64,000 nucleotides of DNA from positions 1 to 64,000 of the forward strand of contig CAKQJE010000003.1 of assembly GCA_934247225.1 (NCBI GenBank), written 5' to 3'. The translations under genes were made by a program, and so were the position numbers. Source of the stretch: an uncultured Clostridia bacterium (GTDB taxonomy: Bacteria; Bacillota; Clostridia; Christensenellales; Borkfalkiaceae). The notes under the pieces were generated by a model. The model ran no database searches and was not told where the DNA came from. It saw only the letters and a program-made list of their open reading frames with translations. Positions 43,120 through 51,691 of the stretch are shown here, in pieces. The number at the start of each line of letters is the position of its first letter. Positions within the stretch are counted from its first letter, which is position 1.

Positions 43120-44382
43120 ATGTTGCAGGAAAAAAAGATTTACGTTTATTTCGATAATAACGTAGATAAAAGAATAAAAGTTGGCTGTCTTTATGCGGAT
43201 TTTCAAAGAGGAAAAGAAAAGTTCTCTTTTGAATATGACGATGAGTTTTTTACGAGTTTTCTTTTCCGAAATTTCTTCGATTACGATTTGCAGCCGTATA
43301 AGGCAAGACAATATTTACCGACGGACAAAACCTTGTTCGGCGTTTTTTCGGATACCGCGCCGGACAGGTGGGGCAGGCTTTTGATGAAGCGCAGAGAGCG
43401 CATCAAAGCCGAAGAACAAAAATTGCCAAAAGTAAATACTTTGTATGAAACGGATTATCTGCTCGGCGTTTTCGACGAGGCGCGCATGGGCGCGTTACGT
43501 TTTTGTTTGGAGGAAAACGGAGAATATCTTTCGGCGGAAAGAGAATTGTCAACGCCGCCGTTTGAAAGTTTAAGAACGCTCGAAGAGGCGTCTCGTCAGT
43601 TTGAAAAAGAAGAAAACCTGTTAAACGGTAAGTGGCTGAAACTGTTGCTTGCGCCCGGTTCTTCTTTGGGCGGGGCAAGACCGAAAGCAACGGTAAAAGA
43701 CGTTGACGGAAGTTTGTGGATAGCAAAATTTCCTTCAAAAAACGACGAATACGATATAGGCGCATGGGAGAAAACCGTTCTCGATCTTGCAAAACTTTGC
43801 AATCTGAACGTTCCCGAGGCAAAACTAATGAAATTTTCCAAGCTCGGCAGTACGTTTTTAGTAAAGCGTTTTGACAGAGCCTTGGAAAAGAGAATTCATT
43901 TTATGTCTGCAATGACGGCCCTCGGCAAAAAAGGCGGGGACAACTCGTCGGGCGGAATAAGTTATCTTGATATTGCGGCGTTTATAAGCGCAAACGGAGC
44001 AAATCCGAGAGCGGACTTAACGGAACTTTGGAAACGTATCGTGTTTAATATCGCGGTTTCAAATACCGACGATCATTTAAGAAATCACGGCTTTATTTTA
44101 ACCGAAGAAGGTTGGCGATTATCTCCGCTATATGACGTAAATCCGAATATAGACAAGGATTCGCTTTCACTAAATATTACGGAAGACGACAATGCGTTAT
44201 CCGTCGATTTGGCGATTGAGGTCGCGGAACATTTCGGAATAGATAAAAACATTGCGACTGATATGGCAGACGAAATACTTTCGGTTGTGCGTGATAATTG
44301 GCGTAACGTTGCGGAGAAAAACGGCTTGAGCAAGAACGCGATAGAGTATATGCGCCCCGCGTTTTCTGTAGCAGAAATTTAA
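43120..44382 (+). CDS. hipA: HipA-family toxin kinase
   Basis: A 420-residue Ser/Thr kinase-like toxin. The N-terminal subdomain contains LFGVFSDTAPDRWGRLLMKRRE, the kinase core has LGGARPKATVKD and LWIAKFPS (ATP lysine region), VKRFDR, and the catalytic loop SNTDDHLRNHGF at residues 314-325, followed by LSPLYDVNPN as metal-binding motif. Characterised HipA phosphorylates glutamyl-tRNA synthetase and induces persistence; other HipA-like kinases have other targets. The gene is complete and all key residues are present, so the module looks functional. Confidence 0.9.
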   Translation: MLQEKKIYVYFDNNVDKRIKVGCLYADFQRGKEKFSFEYDDEFFTSFLFRNFFDYDLQPYKARQYLPTDKTLFGVFSDTAPDRWGRLLMKRRERIKAEEQKLPKVNTLYETDYLLGVFDEARMGALRFCLEENGEYLSAERELSTPPFESLRTLEEASRQFEKEENLLNGKWLKLLLAPGSSLGGARPKATVKDVDGSLWIAKFPSKNDEYDIGAWEKTVLDLAKLCNLNVPEAKLMKFSKLGSTFLVKRFDRALEKRIHFMSAMTALGKKGGDNSSGGISYLDIAAFISANGANPRADLTELWKRIVFNIAVSNTDDHLRNHGFILTEEGWRLSPLYDVNPNIDKDSLSLNITEDDNALSVDLAIEVAEHFGIDKNIATDMADEILSVVRDNWRNVAEKNGLSKNAIEYMRPAFSVAEI

Positions 44383-44600
44383 GAAATGAAGAGTGCTTTT
44401 AAGCAAAATTCAAGTAGAGGCAATAATATGTATGAATATCGGGAACGGCAATGAATTTTCCCGAATTTTGATTTTTTGTCAATTTTGGCGGTTTCATGCA
44501 GAAAAAGTTAAAAAATACGTATTTATGCAACAGGTATTCATAAAATTATACATAAAATCGGCATTCACAATTATAGCCCTGCATTTCGCACTCAATCATA

Positions 44601-44907
44601 CAGGCGAACATCCGTAATCCGAGGTAAAGCAAAAATAGCCAAAAACGGCTAAAAAGCACTATATTTTACAATAAAACGTTAGAAAGGCAATCGTTCTTGC
44701 AAAAGAGCGGTTGCCTTTTTTCTTACTTTTTCTCGATTTGGAACAAAAAAACACCCTAAAAAAGGCGGGTGGTTCTTGCTTTTTTACACACAGCAATAGG
44801 TACTGCTGTATTATAGAGGGGTAAGGAAAAGGAGATTTTTTATGGTAAATTATAGACTGATTATCGAGTATCATCAAAAAGGGAATAATAATACGCAGGT
44901 TGCTAAG
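44601..44907 (+). repeat. Right copy of the diverged ~300-nt repeat, with ppdK 3'-end remnant
   Basis: The first bases translate Q-A-N-I-R-N-P-R-stop, the very end of ppdK, although no ppdK lies here. Then come GGCTAAAAA, a terminator, GTGGTTCTTG, ATTATAGAGGGG, GGAG and the start of an istA-like gene, in the same order as at 14945-15249. Preceding 44383-44600 is AT-rich with no convincing gene. Confidence 0.65.
44686..44722 (+). terminator. Terminator in the right boundary repeat
   Basis: Stem GGCAATCGTTCTT/AAGAGCGGTTGCC with a 4-base loop and T-run; compared with 15031 several stem pairs have changed on both sides. Confidence 0.85.
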
Positions 44908-44910
44908 GTA
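44842..44910 (+). pseudogene. istA start fragment
   Basis: MVNYRLIIEYHQKGNNNTQV matches the first 20 residues of the istA-like gene at 15186 (MVKYTLIIEYLSKGNNFSQI). The similarity stops at about 44907, where other sequence begins. Confidence 0.65.
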
Positions 44911-44911
44911 C

Positions 44912-45055
44912 GGACTGACAAAGGACACAGACGCCTTTTCGCGCTATCTTTGGTACGCATACTACGTTCCGCAGATGTTCATTCCGCCGACGATTTTGCT
45001 TTCGGCGTTCAGCATAGAGAGCAAAAAGGGCAAACGGCTCGCAACTTTACCATAA
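44912..45055 (+). pseudogene. Fragment of a 7TM sensor-type membrane protein
   Basis: In this frame the sequence reads LTKDTDAFSRYLWYAYYVPQ, MFIPPTILLSAFSIESKKGK, RLATLP and stop. The pattern resembles part of the N-terminal seven-helix region of sensor histidine kinases or membrane LuxR regulators. There is no start and only about 47 residues. It joins directly to the istA fragment, so it probably shows what the insertion element had disrupted. Confidence 0.4.
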
Positions 45056-45133
45056 TAGCAGGTAAGTTAATGTATCTTTCCGTGGACTAAAAAAACAAAA
45101 AAGAGCGATAAATGAAAGATTATAACCGTTACG

Positions 45134-46759
45134 TCATTCGTTCAGCGTTTCTTGTTTCAGCAGAGTTGCGTAGCGCAACATTTGTTTGCGCGAAGAAACG
45201 CCGAGTTTTTCCAGAATATTGTGGTTGTGGAATTTGAGCGTGCTTTCGCGTATATTTAGTATATCGGCAATTTCTTTTGCGGTTTTGCCTTGCAAATAGA
45301 GGTCGAAAACGGTTTTTTCCGTTTTAGTAAGCTCTTTTAGTCCGATTTTGAACATTTCGTAATCGTCGGGATCTATCTCTGTTTTACGTGAATAAGCCAA
45401 CCGTTCGATTTCGGCTTGCCGCTTTCCGATTTCGTTTGTCTGGTTTTCGGTTACGGTCGCAAGTTCTTCGTTCTGCCGTTTCAGGTTTTCCGTTTCGAAA
45501 TCGCGAAGTTTATCCTGTTCGGCAAGATAGACGAATAAGTCGTCTATTTCGATAATATCGGATTTTGTTCCGGCATGCTCCTGCATACGTATTTTTTCAA
45601 GACTTTTTATCACAGGGGAAACAAATTTTCGCGAAAAAATTACGCAAAGAACGACGGCGGAAAATACAAGTAAAAAGCATACCAATACAATTTTTATAAC
45701 ATTGACGGTTACTGTTTTATCGAATTCGCTTTTCGGTTGCATCACTACAAGAGTGTAGGATGTGTCGCAGATAGTAACTTCGTTTTTAGCGGCGACAAAA
45801 GTGTTTTCGCCTAAGAACTCGGTGAGCGAGTCGTTCATTTCTTTTGGTACAAGCGTACCGCTCGGTTTCAGAGAGTATCCGCCGAGGACGCCCGCCCAGA
45901 ATATGTTTTTACAGTCGATTTTGCCGTCTTCTGCCGTTTTGGAAAAGGTGCAGGTCAGTTTTTCTAATCTTGTGGGTTGAGCAAATAAATCTTTGAAGTA
46001 ATTTTTCGAGATTTCAAATCCGCAAATGCCGTAATACGTCCCGTCTGCTCCGAACAAAGGATTGAGGAATGCCATTGCTTCTTCGCTTGTTCCGTTAAGC
46101 GTAAAAATATCGGTCAGTACCGATTTTTTTTCTTTGACGATTGTTTCGTTGAAAAAGTTTTTTGTTTGCGGCACGAAATCGGTTTTGAATTCCAATCGCC
46201 ATTTACGGTGCGGCATTATGTCGTTTTTTCTTCCGAGTTCCGCGCTGCCCCGAAACAGCAGCAGCGTTTCGTCCGTGCGGTCAAGTGTGCTGCGTTGAAA
46301 ATATAATCCCGTTCTGGATTTATCGGAGTTGGCTTCGCCCGTATTCACGGTTGCGTTAAGCATTATAAACGCGCCCGAAGCGTCCGCTTTAAGCAACTCT
46401 TCTTTAAGTTTAGGGAAAAGCGCTTCCTGCACGCCTTCCGTATACATTTGAGAATCGTTGAGCGCGCTTATATGAATTCCTTTTTTATTCAGATAATTGT
46501 CTATTATCGCCGAGGAATCGTTTGCGAGCATTTCGTTCATCATCGAAAGATCGTCAAAGAATTTTTCGATTTGCCTTGTATAGAATTCGTTTTGAAAAGT
46601 CAGATTATTTGAATATTTTTCCGTTGTCGTAGAAAACTGTCCGACGAAAAACAAGCCGACCGCGATAAACATAACGACAACGAGAACGAGCGTAAGCATA
46701 TATAACAAAAGCTTACGATGCATAGACGTTTTCTTTTTTTTGAAATCTATGAACTTCAT
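45134..46759 (-). CDS. Membrane-tethered LuxR-type regulator with extracellular Cache-like sensor
   Basis: A 541-residue one-protein sensor-regulator. The start is the ATG after TTGAGGAG; an upstream TTG lies inside that site. Helix 1 (about 16-40, LLLYMLTLVLVVVMFIAVGLF) and helix 2 (about 355-380, VIKIVLVCFLLVFSAVVLCVIF) bracket a ~310-residue outside domain with a dCache-like outline (long helix, GLYFQRSTLDRTDETLLLF, GTYYGICGFEISKNYF). Inside come a HAMP/coiled-coil-like linker (DFETENLKRQNEELATVTENQ) and a C-terminal LuxR HTH (LTKTEKTVFDLYLQGKTAKE, STLKFHNHNILEKLGVSS). It lies 26 bases downstream of the binding-protein gene in one unit. Confidence 0.8.
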   Translation of the reverse strand: MKFIDFKKKKTSMHRKLLLYMLTLVLVVVMFIAVGLFFVGQFSTTTEKYSNNLTFQNEFYTRQIEKFFDDLSMMNEMLANDSSAIIDNYLNKKGIHISALNDSQMYTEGVQEALFPKLKEELLKADASGAFIMLNATVNTGEANSDKSRTGLYFQRSTLDRTDETLLLFRGSAELGRKNDIMPHRKWRLEFKTDFVPQTKNFFNETIVKEKKSVLTDIFTLNGTSEEAMAFLNPLFGADGTYYGICGFEISKNYFKDLFAQPTRLEKLTCTFSKTAEDGKIDCKNIFWAGVLGGYSLKPSGTLVPKEMNDSLTEFLGENTFVAAKNEVTICDTSYTLVVMQPKSEFDKTVTVNVIKIVLVCFLLVFSAVVLCVIFSRKFVSPVIKSLEKIRMQEHAGTKSDIIEIDDLFVYLAEQDKLRDFETENLKRQNEELATVTENQTNEIGKRQAEIERLAYSRKTEIDPDDYEMFKIGLKELTKTEKTVFDLYLQGKTAKEIADILNIRESTLKFHNHNILEKLGVSSRKQMLRYATLLKQETLNE

Positions 46760-46785
46760 ATCCCGGTCGCTCCTCAATCTTTTTG

Positions 46786-48135
46786 TCAGGCTACGTTATT
46801 CAGCGCGGCTTCCATTTCCTCAACTATCTGTTCGCAAGTTGCGCCTTTTTCGTATCTGGTTTCAAGTGTGTTCTGGATGTTACGGATTTTTTCGTACAAA
46901 GCGTACACTTTGGTGTAATACCCGTCAAACGCCGGTTCTTTTTTGAAAGAGCAGGTCTCAACTGTTGTAGTCAGGGCTTTATAAAGGTTCCTGTATGCGT
47001 CCGACTTGAAAGAATTTTCGCCGATTTTTGCAAAAGCGCCCGTTCTTACGGGCATATAACCCGTTGAAAGTACAAAATCCACATTGCGGTGTTCTTCGGT
47101 GAACCATCTTGCGAAAACGTTTGCAGCCTCGGTTTTCTGTTCGGTCGTTTTATAAGCGCAAAGTCCGACGCCCGATTGCGTTGCAACTTTTTGTTTGCCT
47201 GTCTGTTGGGGCATGGGCAAGACTTTCAGATTCATGGCTTCCGAAGTATTGTCGGGGTAGGTGATTTCGTCGTTGTAATAAAGCACGGAAGCCGAAGAGC
47301 CGATACCCGCGCATGTCTGTCCCGTCATAACTTGCGTGTTGGAATACAAATCGGATACGACAATATGTCCTTTGGCGATAGATGTGGCAAACATATCGTA
47401 TGCTTGTATCAGAGCGGGGTTGTTTGCGTCGTACCAACCGTCTTTGTAAGAAATACTTTCTCCGTCGGATATGGCGCACAGTTCCGCAATCCTTATCAGA
47501 TAATCTATTGCGCAGAACGGTTTACCGCCCGACCACTCGTAATATTTTTCGGCAACGGAGAAAAACCCTTTCCAGGATCCGAGGTCGGATAGCAAAACAT
47601 TTTTGGCGGCGGCGAATCTGTCGAAAACTCCGCCTGCGATGAAGAGCATATAAGTCGATTTTGAAACGGGGAAAACAACAAGTTTATCGTCGACCATTCC
47701 GTCGCTTAAAAAATCGGGTACGAAATTGTCAAGTTCGGACGGGGAAAAATAATCGTTCCAATTCAGAAGATTATTCGCGCCCAGGCTGCGCGCGTCGCTC
47801 GAATGACAAAAGAATAAATCGGGCATTTCCTTGGACCCCGCTTTGCCTGTTTGCGCGTCTTTTAATTTTTTGCCGATCTGCGAGGCGTTTGACATCAGCG
47901 TAACGTTTATAATGATGCCTTTGTCTTTGCCGACGGTCGAGTTGAATTGTTCAACGATGTCGTTCATGGGCGAATTGACCTGCTCGCCGTAAACGTGCCA
48001 CATAGTAAGAGTCGTCGGTTTTTTGGGATCAAGCAAAGTGTTGTCTTTATTGCATGCCGTAAGAGTAAAGGGTACTGCGAGTGCCGTCGCGATGACGATA
48101 AACAGTGAAATAATTTTTTTGACCTTACATCTCAT
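46786..48135 (-). CDS. Sugar-binding lipoprotein without permeases
   Basis: A 449-residue family-1 extracellular binding protein. Lipobox LTAC places Cys28 as the lipid anchor. The mature start TLTMWHVYGEQVNSPMNDIVEQFN and later GQTCAGIGSSASVLYYND, GVGLCAYKTTEQKTEAANVFARWF fit carbohydrate binders. GGAGG lies 6 bases before the ATG. No permease or ATPase is nearby; instead the next gene in the unit encodes the membrane LuxR regulator. The likely role is to deliver ligand information to that sensor rather than to a transporter, which is an inference from the pairing. Confidence 0.85.
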   Translation of the reverse strand: MRCKVKKIISLFIVIATALAVPFTLTACNKDNTLLDPKKPTTLTMWHVYGEQVNSPMNDIVEQFNSTVGKDKGIIINVTLMSNASQIGKKLKDAQTGKAGSKEMPDLFFCHSSDARSLGANNLLNWNDYFSPSELDNFVPDFLSDGMVDDKLVVFPVSKSTYMLFIAGGVFDRFAAAKNVLLSDLGSWKGFFSVAEKYYEWSGGKPFCAIDYLIRIAELCAISDGESISYKDGWYDANNPALIQAYDMFATSIAKGHIVVSDLYSNTQVMTGQTCAGIGSSASVLYYNDEITYPDNTSEAMNLKVLPMPQQTGKQKVATQSGVGLCAYKTTEQKTEAANVFARWFTEEHRNVDFVLSTGYMPVRTGAFAKIGENSFKSDAYRNLYKALTTTVETCSFKKEPAFDGYYTKVYALYEKIRNIQNTLETRYEKGATCEQIVEEMEAALNNVA

Positions 48136-48206
48136 ATTGATCCTCCGTTACCGGTTACATGAGCGTTTGCCCACCCGATTACAAAATTTTTTTAACTTTT
48201 TTTCGG

Positions 48207-48240
48207 TTTTCCCCACCTTTTAGCGGTTTGGGTGGGGGAA
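48207..48240 (-). other. GC-rich hairpin in the leader of the binding-protein gene
   Basis: CCCCACC and GGTGGGG pair around a loop of about 16 bases, in the 5' leader of the minus-strand mRNA. A T-rich tract lies on its plus-strand right side. It could be an mRNA stabiliser or a terminator against reverse read-through. Confidence 0.4.
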
Positions 48241-48275
48241 TTTTTATTGTGTTTTTGATATACTCACGTTGTTTC

Positions 48276-48309
48276 AAACGTTGCATGTACGAAAAGAAAC
48301 GTTGCAAGT
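48276..48309. promoter_or_regulatory. Candidate operator: two direct repeats 21 bp apart in a divergent promoter region
   Basis: AAACGTTGCATGT (48276-48288) and AAACGTTGCAAGT (48297-48309) differ by one base and lie two helical turns apart, between the binding-protein/LuxR unit and the surface-protein array. A TATATC box for the minus strand lies about 20 bases to the left (48259-48264). The neighbouring LuxR regulator is the natural candidate to bind. Confidence 0.5.
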
Positions 48310-48408
48310 GTAAACAGTATATCACACATGCGCGCCAAAGTCAATTCGCATTTGCAATAACGAAAAAAAAATCATACATAACAAATGGACGTAAAAGGAG
48401 TTGCTAAT

Positions 48409-51400
48409 ATGACACACAACACAAGAAAAACCGGGATATTTACGCTTGCATTGGGGCTGGCTATGTGTCTTACGGTAATTCTCGGTATGGCGTCGGTCAA
48501 CCCGCAGACGGCTCGCGCCGATACGACGACGATCGATACGCTCGAGGTGGCGTTCAAAAAGGTAAACGCAGGTGACAGTCTTGCCGCCGCGTTTGAATTC
48601 GAGGACGAAACGGAAAGAACGCTCAAAGTTCCTGCCGGCGCAAACTATACCGCAACGCTGATGTTCATATCCAAAAACGGGCAAGCGACAACGTTGTGGA
48701 GACAAGACAGCGCGTCGTTTCCGTGGAGCAGAGTTGAAGATCAACTGATCGAGCGGAAAGTTGCGTATTGCATCCGCGTCCGTTTTGAGACGAAAGAAAA
48801 CTATAAACTATCCAAAGATGTAGACTCGCTTAAAAGGAAAATGAAGGTTTCCGGCGCGGAACTCGGCAAAGGCAAGGATATAGAATTTTGGGAGAGTGCC
48901 GGGCAAAACCGCGCTTCAACAACAATAGATATGGATTTTATCATTTCCAGAGGAATGAATTATTTCGGTTATCCGCGATACATATCTCCCCGAATCGACG
49001 AAAAGGTGTCGGGCAAAATCGGCACGGAGTTTACCGACACGGGTATATGGATCAGCGGCGCGCCCGCTCCTTATACGTATGAGGCAAAGATTGCGCCCAT
49101 AGGAATGGAAATTCAGACAAGCAACATTTTTGACGAGTCGAATTGTTACTATCAAATAATCGCAAAAAACGCAATGGACGGCGGAACGATGTACGTCACC
49201 GCAACGGCGGCGGACGGACAGACTTGCGATATTCCCGTTACGATTGCAGCCGTATCGGGCGGACACGAGCATACATGGGTTGAACAAATCGAGAAGATAG
49301 ATTACGAGCATCACGGTTACACAAAATGCACCGATCCTAATTGTCCCGGCGTTGCCCCTGCTTTTGACAAAGGCTCGCAGTATGCAAGTCACGATTTTTA
49401 CGACGGTTGTACCGCAAAATGCAAAACATGCGGCGATCTCGGTAATCCCGACGCAAAGCACAATTTCTCTGCCGTTGCGAGCGATGACGACGCAACTTGC
49501 CACGTGTTTAAGTGCGCTTGCGGCGAAGTTGAAAAAGACAAAAACGGCAACCCCGTTAAAGAAAAACACAGCGGCGGCATACAAACGTGTCTGAGCGGCG
49601 CGAAATGCGACGTTTGCGGAGAAGAATATCTTGCCGCAACGGGACATAAGTTCGAATTCAGGTCGTTCAGAAACAACGACGGGACTTATATGCACCTCGG
49701 ATTCTGCAAATATTGCGGGATAGAAGAAGTGAAATTAAGACACTCCCCGATCGGCGGCGTGGCAACTTGCCAAACGCGCGCAAAGTGTTCTTACATGTAC
49801 AACGGCGACGTTTGCGGTTGCGAATACGGCGATTTCGAGGCTCATAATTTCGTGGGCGGCATATGCACCGAGTGTTCGTCCGACGAATATATCAGAAAAG
49901 TCCTTATCGACGTGCCGGAGTTTTATGAAGGAATGGCATACAGCCCGTTGTTTTATCCGAACGTAATCGAAGGCAACGTCATTCCCAAGGGGGATATTTA
50001 CTATAAGGCGTCTTTGGATCGCGACGGAAACGACTATTTGTGCAATGCTGCCGACTGCGGCGAAGTGAAAATTACCAATAACAGCGTAATACTTTACGCT
50101 TTCAGACCGCACACAACCTGCAAATTCCCCGAAAGTGTCGAAGATCTCAACGTCACCGTAACTAACGGCGAACTTTTGAGCAAACAGATAAGGGAAAGCG
50201 ACGGAAGTCTGGTTATACTGGTATTATTGCGCGTTGAAAACGCGGTGCAATCATTAGACATCGAAGTTTCTCAACCGCTCGCCGGAAATCTTCCCGAAAC
50301 GCTGAAAATCACCGAGAAAAACGGATGTGAGGTGACGATAGACAAAACAAGCATCGGCCCGTTGATTGATGGTTTGTTTTATATAGGCGTTCCGTGCGAA
50401 GTCAAATTTACGGTTAAAGCGCCGGAGGGAAAAGTTTTTCCGATTTTGAAAGCATGGAACATCGACAAATGGCTTTGCGATTTCAAAATTACGGGCTGTA
50501 AGTTAAAGAGTTATGAACAAAGCGCGGATTTTACGGAATTGACGTTCACCGTGCAAACGCTGGGAGCAACCGATTGTCTGCACGAAAACGTGACGATGAA
50601 AGAGGCAGGAAAACTTGCAACCTGTACCGAAGACGGAGTGCAGGATAAATATGCCTGCTCGGGTTGCGGAAAAGAGTTTTTCGACGCAGCCTGCACAGCC
50701 GAGTGGAACGACTCGAAAGCGAAAATCCCCGCGACGGGGCATTCTTTCGCTTCGGTATATACCGCAGAAAAAGATACGCACTATTATAAATGTAAAAATT
50801 GCAACGAGAAAAAAGACGAGTCCCCGCACGACTTCGGCACGCTTGTTGAGCAAACGAATCCCACCTGCATGCAGAACGGCGTGAAGGCTCATTATGAATG
50901 TTCGGCTTGTAAAAAACTTGTGGACGAAAACAAAGAGGAGACCACGTTGGAAGATCTTAAACTGCCCGTTAACCCCAAAGGACATCGGTATGACGTCTGG
51001 AAGGAAGAAGTTCCGGCGACAAAGGAAAACAACGGCGAAAAAGCTCACAAGGATTGCATGCTTTGCGGAAAACATTTTGACGCGAGCGACAAAGAAATGA
51101 CCGATTTTGAACTTATAATTCCCAAAATCAGTTCTTATAAAGTGATTATCGACGAAGATAATAAAATCTGCGAGGAAGGCACGCGCGTTACCGCGATAGC
51201 AAAAGCACCCGAGGAAGGAAAAGTGTTCAAAGGCTGGAAAGACGCAAGCGGAAACATCGTCAGTACGAACGCCGAATACACTTTCACCGTAACGGGAGAA
51301 ACAATTCTTACCGCCGTATATGAAGACATACCTTCGGGCGACAGTACGGGTGACGGCGAAATTGCTCCTCCTGCCAAAAACAACGGACTTTCGGGCGGAG

Positions 51401-51534
51401 CGATTGCGGGTATCGTGGTCGGTTCGGTAGCGGTTGCAGGTATCGGCGGATTTGCAATTTTCTGGTTTGCTGTGAAGAAAAAGACTTTTGCCGACCTGAT
51501 CGCGGCAATCAAAGGAACACCGAAAAACAAGTAA
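48409..51534 (+). CDS. Membrane-anchored surface protein with Cys/His ribbon repeats (paralogue 1)
   Basis: A 1041-residue exported protein. The ATG at 48409 follows GGAG; an earlier ATG would put that site inside the gene. Signal peptide about 1-38 (TARAD). Next is a ~110-residue domain (TLEVAFKKVNAGDSLAAAFE) and an Ig-like unit (GGTMYVTATAADGQTCDIPV). From about residue 290 many short CxxC or HxxxC units occur (CKTCGD, CACGE, CDVCGEE, CKYCG), then a beta domain, more ribbons (ATCTEDGVQDKYACSGCGKEF), one InlB-like repeat (KVFKGWKDASG), and a C-terminal helix followed by KKKTFADLIAAIKG. There is no LPXTG. The last ~190 bases including the 3' UTR are almost identical to the next gene. Confidence 0.8.
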   Translation: MTHNTRKTGIFTLALGLAMCLTVILGMASVNPQTARADTTTIDTLEVAFKKVNAGDSLAAAFEFEDETERTLKVPAGANYTATLMFISKNGQATTLWRQDSASFPWSRVEDQLIERKVAYCIRVRFETKENYKLSKDVDSLKRKMKVSGAELGKGKDIEFWESAGQNRASTTIDMDFIISRGMNYFGYPRYISPRIDEKVSGKIGTEFTDTGIWISGAPAPYTYEAKIAPIGMEIQTSNIFDESNCYYQIIAKNAMDGGTMYVTATAADGQTCDIPVTIAAVSGGHEHTWVEQIEKIDYEHHGYTKCTDPNCPGVAPAFDKGSQYASHDFYDGCTAKCKTCGDLGNPDAKHNFSAVASDDDATCHVFKCACGEVEKDKNGNPVKEKHSGGIQTCLSGAKCDVCGEEYLAATGHKFEFRSFRNNDGTYMHLGFCKYCGIEEVKLRHSPIGGVATCQTRAKCSYMYNGDVCGCEYGDFEAHNFVGGICTECSSDEYIRKVLIDVPEFYEGMAYSPLFYPNVIEGNVIPKGDIYYKASLDRDGNDYLCNAADCGEVKITNNSVILYAFRPHTTCKFPESVEDLNVTVTNGELLSKQIRESDGSLVILVLLRVENAVQSLDIEVSQPLAGNLPETLKITEKNGCEVTIDKTSIGPLIDGLFYIGVPCEVKFTVKAPEGKVFPILKAWNIDKWLCDFKITGCKLKSYEQSADFTELTFTVQTLGATDCLHENVTMKEAGKLATCTEDGVQDKYACSGCGKEFFDAACTAEWNDSKAKIPATGHSFASVYTAEKDTHYYKCKNCNEKKDESPHDFGTLVEQTNPTCMQNGVKAHYECSACKKLVDENKEETTLEDLKLPVNPKGHRYDVWKEEVPATKENNGEKAHKDCMLCGKHFDASDKEMTDFELIIPKISSYKVIIDEDNKICEEGTRVTAIAKAPEEGKVFKGWKDASGNIVSTNAEYTFTVTGETILTAVYEDIPSGDSTGDGEIAPPAKNNGLSGGAIAGIVVGSVAVAGIGGFAIFWFAVKKKTFADLIAAIKGTPKNK

Positions 51535-51577
51535 GCACAAAAACGACAAAAACCCGCCTATAAGTCGATTATCGGCA
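51388..51577 (+). repeat. 190-bp near-identical segment, copy 1 (C-terminus plus 3' UTR)
   Basis: Matches 54641-54830 at 187 of 190 positions by direct reading, covering the last ~48 codons, the stop and about 43 untranslated bases. The rest of the two genes is far more diverged. Confidence 0.9.
51558..51573 (-). repeat. Dispersed 16-mer, copy 5 (inverted)
   Basis: Exact reverse complement of GATAATCGACTTATAG in the 3' UTR of the first surface-protein gene; on the minus strand it is followed by GCGGGTTTTTGT. Confidence 0.8.
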
Positions 51578-51691
51578 TAGAAGGCAGGGTAAAGAATAAT
51601 TCTGCGACACTTAAAAACACAAAGCACAATTTTTTGAATCGTAAATTTCAGCCGCGGTTTGAAAGAACAAAAAGAAAAAGGAGACGCGAAT

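Noticed and set aside
44393..44617. 74-residue plus-strand frame after hipA
   Set aside because: No start signal; its end lies in another frame from the ppdK tail remnant, which is the better explanation of the sequence.
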